This document shows positions 7,389-10,766 of a DNA stretch of 10,766 nt, one piece after another. The notes below the pieces were generated by a model. That model was not told where the DNA came from. It saw only the letters and a program-made list of their open reading frames with translations, and made no database searches. Numbering within the stretch: the stretch's first letter is position 1; the number at the start of each line of letters is the position of its first letter. This DNA comes from CAZIRO01 sp964541595 (GTDB taxonomy: Bacteria > Acidobacteriota > HRBIN11), in assembly GCA_964541595.1 (NCBI GenBank), contig CAZIRO010000099.1:1-10766 (forward strand), given 5' to 3'. Position numbers and translations under genes: made by a program.

Positions 7389-7590
7389 GGCAGATTCCTC
7401 CACGCGAAATCGCAGTCCCGTGGTCGGGGCTGCCAAACATAAAGTTAAAGTGAGTTTTAATTTAGTGGGTTCCGCCCAGGAATGCAAGTCGGATTGCCCC
7501 GGGATCGGGTCGGGAAGAAAAGTGGCAAAGAAGTTGCATCAGCCGCGGGTCTCAGGATCGGGAGATGGACAACCGGACCGGTGGCCCCGC
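7389..7590. other. Gap upstream of the CDGSH gene, with AT-rich probable promoter patch
   Basis: This 202-base gap has no credible gene. The patch at about 7438-7469 is very AT-rich against GC-rich surroundings (runs such as taaagttaaag and ttttaattta) and lies about 50-80 bases before the CDGSH start on the minus strand. That is where its promoter would be expected, although I cannot assign a convincing -35/-10 pair. No T-tailed hairpin is seen after the tlpA-like stop. Confidence 0.4.
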
Positions 7591-8148
7591 TCACGCTCCG
7601 CCGCTTTTCGGTTGCTCCTCCAGCAACGGACGTAAAATCTCCAGAAACTCGTCATACGTGCGGGGACCCACGATTTTCTTCACCTGTCGGCCCGAACGGT
7701 CAAAAATAAACGTGGTCGGCAGAACGATGATATTTCCGAACGCGCGATTCACCGGTCCGTTGTCACCGTCCCAGAACATGGGGTAGGTCACATGGTGCGA
7801 CTCGGCAAACTTCTGTGCATCCTCCCGATCGGCGTCAATGGAGATACCCACCACCGTAAGGCCGTCATCCTTCCAGTCATCGTACAATTTTTGCAGGTCC
7901 GGGATTTCTTCCTTACAGGGTGCGCACCACGATGCCCAGAAGTTGACCAGCACCACCCGATCCGCATACGGTCCCAGCGTCGCGGGATTTCCTTCCAGAT
8001 CCTGCAACTGGATTCCTGCCGGGAATACCCGTTCCGTACGTTGATCGCGGGCATCCCCCGCTGAAGGTCGCTCCCGACAGGCGATCCCCAGCACGCTCAG
8101 ACTCAGAACGATACCGGCGATCCATACCACCACATGTCGAAATCGCAT
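7591..8148 (-). CDS. TlpA/ResA-like thioredoxin-fold lipoprotein
   Basis: A 185-residue envelope thiol-disulfide protein. Residues 1-24 are Arg-rich, then hydrophobic, ending in LGIAC, which fits a lipoprotein signal with Cys24 as the lipidated residue, though Gly at -3 is not the commonest form. The mature part is a TlpA/ResA-type thioredoxin fold: an entry segment with DLEGNPATL, the strand VVLVNFWASW, the redox motif WCAPC (Cys75, Cys78), KEEIPDLQ, the GISIDAD insert and a cis-proline in LPTTF (Pro144). Such proteins reduce disulfides outside the cytoplasm, often during cytochrome c maturation, but no cytochrome gene is in view. The start at 8148 has GGAGG (reverse strand, 8161-8157) 8 bases upstream; the longer in-frame ATGs lack this. 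It diverges from the TPR gene across a 345-base control region. Confidence 0.92.
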   Translation of the reverse strand: MRFRHVVVWIAGIVLSLSVLGIACRERPSAGDARDQRTERVFPAGIQLQDLEGNPATLGPYADRVVLVNFWASWCAPCKEEIPDLQKLYDDWKDDGLTVVGISIDADREDAQKFAESHHVTYPMFWDGDNGPVNRAFGNIIVLPTTFIFDRSGRQVKKIVGPRTYDEFLEILRPLLEEQPKSGGA

Positions 8149-8196
8149 ACGCGTTGCCTCCGCAATCATGGCCGTTTTTGACAATATACGGTCGCC

Positions 8197-8211
8197 GTTT
8201 CCATCGGAAAC
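8197..8211. repeat. Small inverted repeat, possible operator
   Basis: gtttcc (8197-8202) and ggaaac (8206-8211) are exact reverse complements around atc. The site lies about 50 bases upstream of the tlpA-like start codon, downstream of the inferred leftward transcription start. It could be an operator or a small leader stem; six-base arms also occur by chance. Confidence 0.35.
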
Positions 8212-8269
8212 CTGACATCCCATCCGTGCATCCGTTCTATCGGTACGGGGTGGACACAGTATGGCTTTT

Positions 8270-8298
8270 ATCGTATCCGGTTGTCGTACGGGTTGCAA
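8270..8298 (-). promoter_or_regulatory. Candidate sigma-70-type promoter for the tlpA-like gene
   Basis: Read on the minus strand, TTGCAA (8298-8293), a 17-base spacer and TACGAT (8275-8270) resemble -35 and -10 elements (four of six each). The inferred start near 8263 gives a leader of about 115 bases. The -35 hexamer coincides with that of the opposite promoter because it lies inside a palindrome. Confidence 0.4.
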
Positions 8299-8301
8299 CC
8301 C
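8290..8301. promoter_or_regulatory. 12-bp palindrome gggttgcaaccc covering the shared -35 element
   Basis: gggttgcaaccc is a perfect palindrome. Its centre TTGCAA is the -35 candidate for both divergent promoters. This geometry would let one bound protein block or activate both genes, or simply let RNA polymerase bind in either direction. Function is inferred from position only. Confidence 0.45.
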
Positions 8302-8322
8302 GAAATTCCGTGTCCCTATAAT
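8293..8322 (+). promoter_or_regulatory. Strong sigma-70-type promoter for the TPR/sulfatase-like genes
   Basis: TTGCAA (8293-8298), an 18-base spacer and a perfect TATAAT (8317-8322) make the best consensus promoter I found in the window. A start near 8329 would give a leader of about 165 bases before the ATG at 8494. That leader contains the nested stem described in its own entry. Confidence 0.65.
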
Positions 8323-8360
8323 GCAATGAGCCGGTGTATCGTTCCTGTTTCAAATTCTCC

Positions 8361-8468
8361 GTGGTGCATTTCCCGGATGCAGTGCAGAAAGGACGGTGAC
8401 GAGCGGAAAAGTGACGCAGCGTCCCGTTTCCCCATCACTTTCCGCTTGTCACTCTGGCAATGCACCAC
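8361..8468 (+). promoter_or_regulatory. Large nested stem-loop in the leader of the TPR gene, candidate cis-regulatory RNA
   Basis: Outer arms gtggtgcatt (8361-8370) and aatgcaccac (8459-8468) are perfectly complementary. Inner arms 8396-8414 and 8435-8452 pair over 18 base pairs with one G-U (8401:8447) and one bulged A (8410), leaving a 20-base loop. Within the loop region, gacgc/gcgtc (8413-8423) offers a competing small stem. The structure ends 15 bases before the ribosome binding site ggagg (8483-8487), and ctcc at 8357-8360 could pair with ggag at 8483-8486. I do not recognise a known riboswitch class. It could instead be a palindromic DNA element or protein-binding leader. Confidence 0.55.
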
Positions 8469-8493
8469 TTCATGTACTTTCTGGAGGGAAGTG

Positions 8494-9423
8494 ATGCGGT
8501 TGCAACGGCATGTGTGGATTACTGCTCTCATGGTCGGGTGTCTGTTCATCGCTGCCTTCGGATTTGCCCAGGCCTGGCGTGGCCGCGGTCGGATGACCGG
8601 AAAGGTCGTCGATCAGGACGGCAACCCGATCCCCGATGTCACCGTCAAACTGTTTCACGTGAAAACCGAATCCGGTTTTGAAACAAAAACCAATGCCAAA
8701 GGCGAGTGGAAAGCCTCATTTATTCGCGGTGGGACCTGGTACATCGATTTTGAAAAAACCGGGTATGCCCCGAAAAAGATCAGTGTCAACATCAAGGAAC
8801 TCGGCAAGAATCCCCCGATCGAGATCGTGATGGAAAAACTGCAGGCCCCGGGGATTCCACCGGAACTGCTCGACGACGTCGACAGGGGGAACCGTTTACT
8901 CGAAGAGGGCAAATACGATGAAGCAATCGCCGTCTTTCAAAAGTTGATCGAGCAATATCCGCATCTGACCGTACTGAATGCGAACATTGCGGACGCCTAT
9001 GCCCGGAAAGGCGACTATACGGCGGCGCTGGAACACTATCAGAAGGCACTGGAGGAACACCCGAACCCGGCGCAGGTATGGATGGCCATCGGGGATATTT
9101 ACATCAAGATGCGGCAATTTGAGAAGGCGACGGAAGCGTTTTCCCACGTCGAGTTGGACAAGATCGACGATCCGAACCTGTTGTACAATCTGGGGAACGC
9201 CTATTTTGCCGTCCAGAAAATGGATCCGGCGATCGCTGCATTCGAGCGTGCGGTTCAGCTGCAACCGGATTTTGCGGATGCGTGGTACATGTTGGGCACG
9301 CTGTATCTCGGGAAGAACGACAAGGCGAACGCCCGCCGGGCGTATGAACGGTATCTGGAACTGGACAGCACGTCGCAACGTGCAGAGGAAGTCCGCATGA
9401 TCCTCAGGGGCTTGCGCCCATGA
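8494..9423 (+). CDS. Exported carboxypeptidase-regulatory-like domain plus TPR-repeat protein
   Basis: A 309-residue secreted protein. Residues 1-27 form a signal peptide (basic start, hydrophobic core, cleavage near FAQA). Residues 33-113 are a carboxypeptidase regulatory-like beta-sandwich: GRMTGKVVDQDGNPIPDVTV, then TNAKGEWKA, FIRGGTWYIDFEKTGYAPKK. A proline-containing linker leads to about five TPR repeats (129-292), with typical motifs such as EEGKYDEAIAVFQKLIEQYP, KGDYTAALEHYQKALEEHP, YNLGNAYF and FADAWYMLGTLYLGKNDKANA. TPRs bind partner proteins, so this is probably a periplasmic scaffold rather than an enzyme. The frame runs 71 codons further upstream, but ggaggg lies 6 bases before the ATG at 8494 and the signal peptide begins there. 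The stop overlaps the next start as ATGA, so the sulfatase-like enzyme is the likely partner. Confidence 0.9.
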   Translation: MRLQRHVWITALMVGCLFIAAFGFAQAWRGRGRMTGKVVDQDGNPIPDVTVKLFHVKTESGFETKTNAKGEWKASFIRGGTWYIDFEKTGYAPKKISVNIKELGKNPPIEIVMEKLQAPGIPPELLDDVDRGNRLLEEGKYDEAIAVFQKLIEQYPHLTVLNANIADAYARKGDYTAALEHYQKALEEHPNPAQVWMAIGDIYIKMRQFEKATEAFSHVELDKIDDPNLLYNLGNAYFAVQKMDPAIAAFERAVQLQPDFADAWYMLGTLYLGKNDKANARRAYERYLELDSTSQRAEEVRMILRGLRP

Positions 9424-10766
9424 AGACGGTGCACCGCGGGCGATGGGTGCCGATCAGCGTTTTTGCCATCGGACTGCTGGGCCTGACGGCGACCGGTATT
9501 CCGTATGAAGGTTCGCGCAAACACCGGGTCCCCGTTCCGTCGGCGTCGAAACCCTGGTCTCTGCTGATCATCACGGTGGACACGCTGCGGGCGGATTATG
9601 TGCGTCTGTATGATACGGAGCGCGGAGTCACCCGAAACATGGACCGGATTGCCGAGGGCGGGGTTGTCTTCACGCATGCGTTCGCCCATGCACCGCTGAC
9701 GTTACCGTCGCATACGAGCATTTTCACCGGTTTGACCCCGGCGGAACACGGGGTGCACGACAATGCGGGATTCCGTGTCACTCCCGATACACTGACACTT
9801 GCGGAGTGGCTGGCCGAACACGGGTACCGGACAGCGGCATTTGTCGGTGCCTTTCCGCTGGACAAACGGTTCGGACTCGATCAGGGGTTTGCCACGTACG
9901 ACGATCTGTACATTTCCAGGAATCCCTACCGTATTTTCTTTGCGGAGCGGAGAGCAGAGGCGGTCATTGACCGCACGCTGGCGTGGTTGCGTCAGCACGG
10001 GCAGCGGTTTCCGTGGTTCGTATGGGTACATCTGTTTGACCCGCATCAGCCATATGACCCGCCGCCACCGTTCCGATCCGGCCGATGGGCACAGGATCCG
10101 TACGGTGGCGAAGTGGCGTATACGGACCGCCAGATCGGTCGACTGCTGGACTTCCTGCATCAGCAGCAGTGGTGGGACCGTACGGTTGTGGTGATGACCT
10201 CGGATCACGGTGAAGACCTGGGGGATCACGGTGAAAACACGCACGGACTGTTTGTCTACAACTCGACAGTGCATGTCCCGTTACTCATGCACATTCCCGG
10301 CCGTTCTGGACCCCCGCAGCGCATTCCCTGGTTCGTCGGCCATATGGACATCTTTCCGACCGTATGTGGTATCCTCGGCCTGCCCGTACCCCGCACGGTG
10401 CGCGGTCGGAATCTATGGCCGTGGTTACGCGACGGCAGGGCGCCACCTCGTGATCCTCCGATATATATCGAGGCGATGACCGCGTATCTGAATCGGCGGT
10501 GGGCACCCGTACTCGGGATCATCTGGCGGCATATGAAGTTCATCGACACACCCATTCCGGAACTGTACGACCTGCGTCGGGACTTTGCCGAACGGAAAAA
10601 CCTTGCATCCACACGCGATGTACGACCGTTTCGCAAACGTTTGCGCCAGATTGTGGGCCGGAAACTGCCGCAGGCGCGCGCACCGGAGACCCCGGAAACC
10701 CTGGAGATCCTGCGCAGCCTCGGATACGCGGCCACCGGAGGCGCGGGTCCCCGGAAGACCCGGTTC
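9420..10766 (+). CDS. Sulfatase-like alkaline-phosphatase-superfamily enzyme, 3' end outside window
   Basis: The frame is open for 449 codons to the right edge without a stop. Residues 1-30 look like a signal peptide or membrane anchor. The catalytic domain has the metal-binding start LLIITVDTLRADYV (48-61, Asp54), the nucleophile segment APLTLPSHTSIFTGLTPAEHGV (split here as 91-100 and 101-111), DKRFGLDQGF (148-157), HLFDPHQPYDPP (204-215), and a second metal site TSDHGEDLGDHGE (260-272) followed by THG. The nucleophile position is Thr94 (TLPSH) where true sulfatases have Cys or Ser for formylglycine and CxPSR, so this is more likely a phosphodiesterase or transferase of the superfamily than a sulfatase. 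ELYDLRRDFAERKNLA (380-395) and the LRSLGY stretch (431-436) are the usual end of the domain; relatives often continue into TPRs. It overlaps the TPR gene by ATGA, implying coupled translation. Confidence 0.88.
   Translation, partial: MKTVHRGRWVPISVFAIGLLGLTATGIPYEGSRKHRVPVPSASKPWSLLIITVDTLRADYVRLYDTERGVTRNMDRIAEGGVVFTHAFAHAPLTLPSHTSIFTGLTPAEHGVHDNAGFRVTPDTLTLAEWLAEHGYRTAAFVGAFPLDKRFGLDQGFATYDDLYISRNPYRIFFAERRAEAVIDRTLAWLRQHGQRFPWFVWVHLFDPHQPYDPPPPFRSGRWAQDPYGGEVAYTDRQIGRLLDFLHQQQWWDRTVVVMTSDHGEDLGDHGENTHGLFVYNSTVHVPLLMHIPGRSGPPQRIPWFVGHMDIFPTVCGILGLPVPRTVRGRNLWPWLRDGRAPPRDPPIYIEAMTAYLNRRWAPVLGIIWRHMKFIDTPIPELYDLRRDFAERKNLASTRDVRPFRKRLRQIVGRKLPQARAPETPETLEILRSLGYAATGGAGPRKTRF

Larger units (their letters stand above)
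8149..8493. other. Divergent intergenic control region between the tlpA-like and TPR genes
   Basis: This 345-base stretch carries no credible gene; the frame that stays open upstream of the TPR gene reads as low-quality sequence. It holds, left to right, the leader of the tlpA-like gene, a small inverted repeat at 8197-8211, a leftward promoter candidate, a palindrome at 8290-8301, a rightward promoter candidate with a perfect TATAAT, and a strongly self-complementary leader (8355-8488) before the TPR gene. Each is listed separately. Confidence 0.7.

Noticed and set aside
8149..8298. Longer N-terminus for the tlpA-like protein
   Set aside because: It would place 50 polar residues before the signal peptide. 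GGAGG sits 8 bases before the ATG at 8148.
8449..8482. TTGTCA near 8446 with a possible TGTACT as an additional promoter close to the TPR gene
   Set aside because: The spacing is about 21 bases and the -10 match is poor; the hexamer is part of the inner stem arm.
8281..8493. 71-codon upstream extension of the TPR gene
   Set aside because: It would cover the TATAAT and the leader stem and would bury the signal peptide inside the protein. ggaggg before the ATG at 8494 fixes the start.

Overview
The window reads as chromosomal DNA of a Gram-negative (diderm), fairly GC-rich bacterium. Evidence for an outer membrane is direct: an OmpA/Pal-type peptidoglycan-anchoring domain, a small secreted protein that looks like a beta-barrel, and a lipoprotein-type thioredoxin. 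A secreted carboxypeptidase-regulatory-like plus TPR protein coupled to a Thr-type 'sulfatase' fold enzyme is a combination I associate with Acidobacteriota and some delta-proteobacterial lineages. That placement is inference only. No rRNA, tRNA, insertion sequence or CRISPR array is visible.

Layout. 1-444 (+): C-terminal part of an OmpA-family protein, cut by the left edge, with a 22-residue polyproline linker. 445-656: non-coding. 657-4237 (+): a 1003-aa Ski2-like DEAH helicase with an unrecognised ~420-aa helical N-terminus, overlapping by ATGA with a 190-aa secreted beta-rich protein. 4273-7044 (+): pyrK and pyrD (the two subunits of NAD-dependent dihydroorotate dehydrogenase B), overlapping by 19 bases and followed 4 bases later by a six-TM GGDEF diguanylate cyclase. 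The whole stretch 657-7044 is co-directional with tiny gaps and may be one long transcript. 7045-7169: convergent gap with a perfect 10-bp stem. 7170-7388 (-): 72-aa CDGSH iron-sulfur protein. 7591-8148 (-): TlpA/ResA-like thioredoxin lipoprotein. 8149-8493: a 345-bp divergent control region. 8494-9423 (+): signal peptide, carboxypeptidase regulatory-like domain and TPRs. 9420-10766 (+): alkaline-phosphatase-superfamily (sulfatase-like) enzyme, overlapping by ATGA and open at the right edge.

How genes work together. PyrK and PyrD form one complex in pyrimidine synthesis. The TPR protein and the sulfatase-like enzyme are translationally coupled and both carry export signals, so they probably act together in the periplasm. 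The tlpA-like gene is divergent from them and also encodes an envelope protein.

Most interesting signal. The 8149-8493 region appears to hold two back-to-back promoters sharing a palindromic TTGCAA -35 element. The rightward one has a perfect TATAAT and would make a ~165-nt leader. That leader can fold into a nested stem (10/10 outer pairs; 18 inner pairs with one G-U and one bulged A) ending just before the ribosome binding site. It looks like an undescribed cis-regulatory RNA or palindromic element. Second-tier points are the Asp-to-Cys change in the OmpA peptidoglycan site and the novel N-terminus of the helicase.
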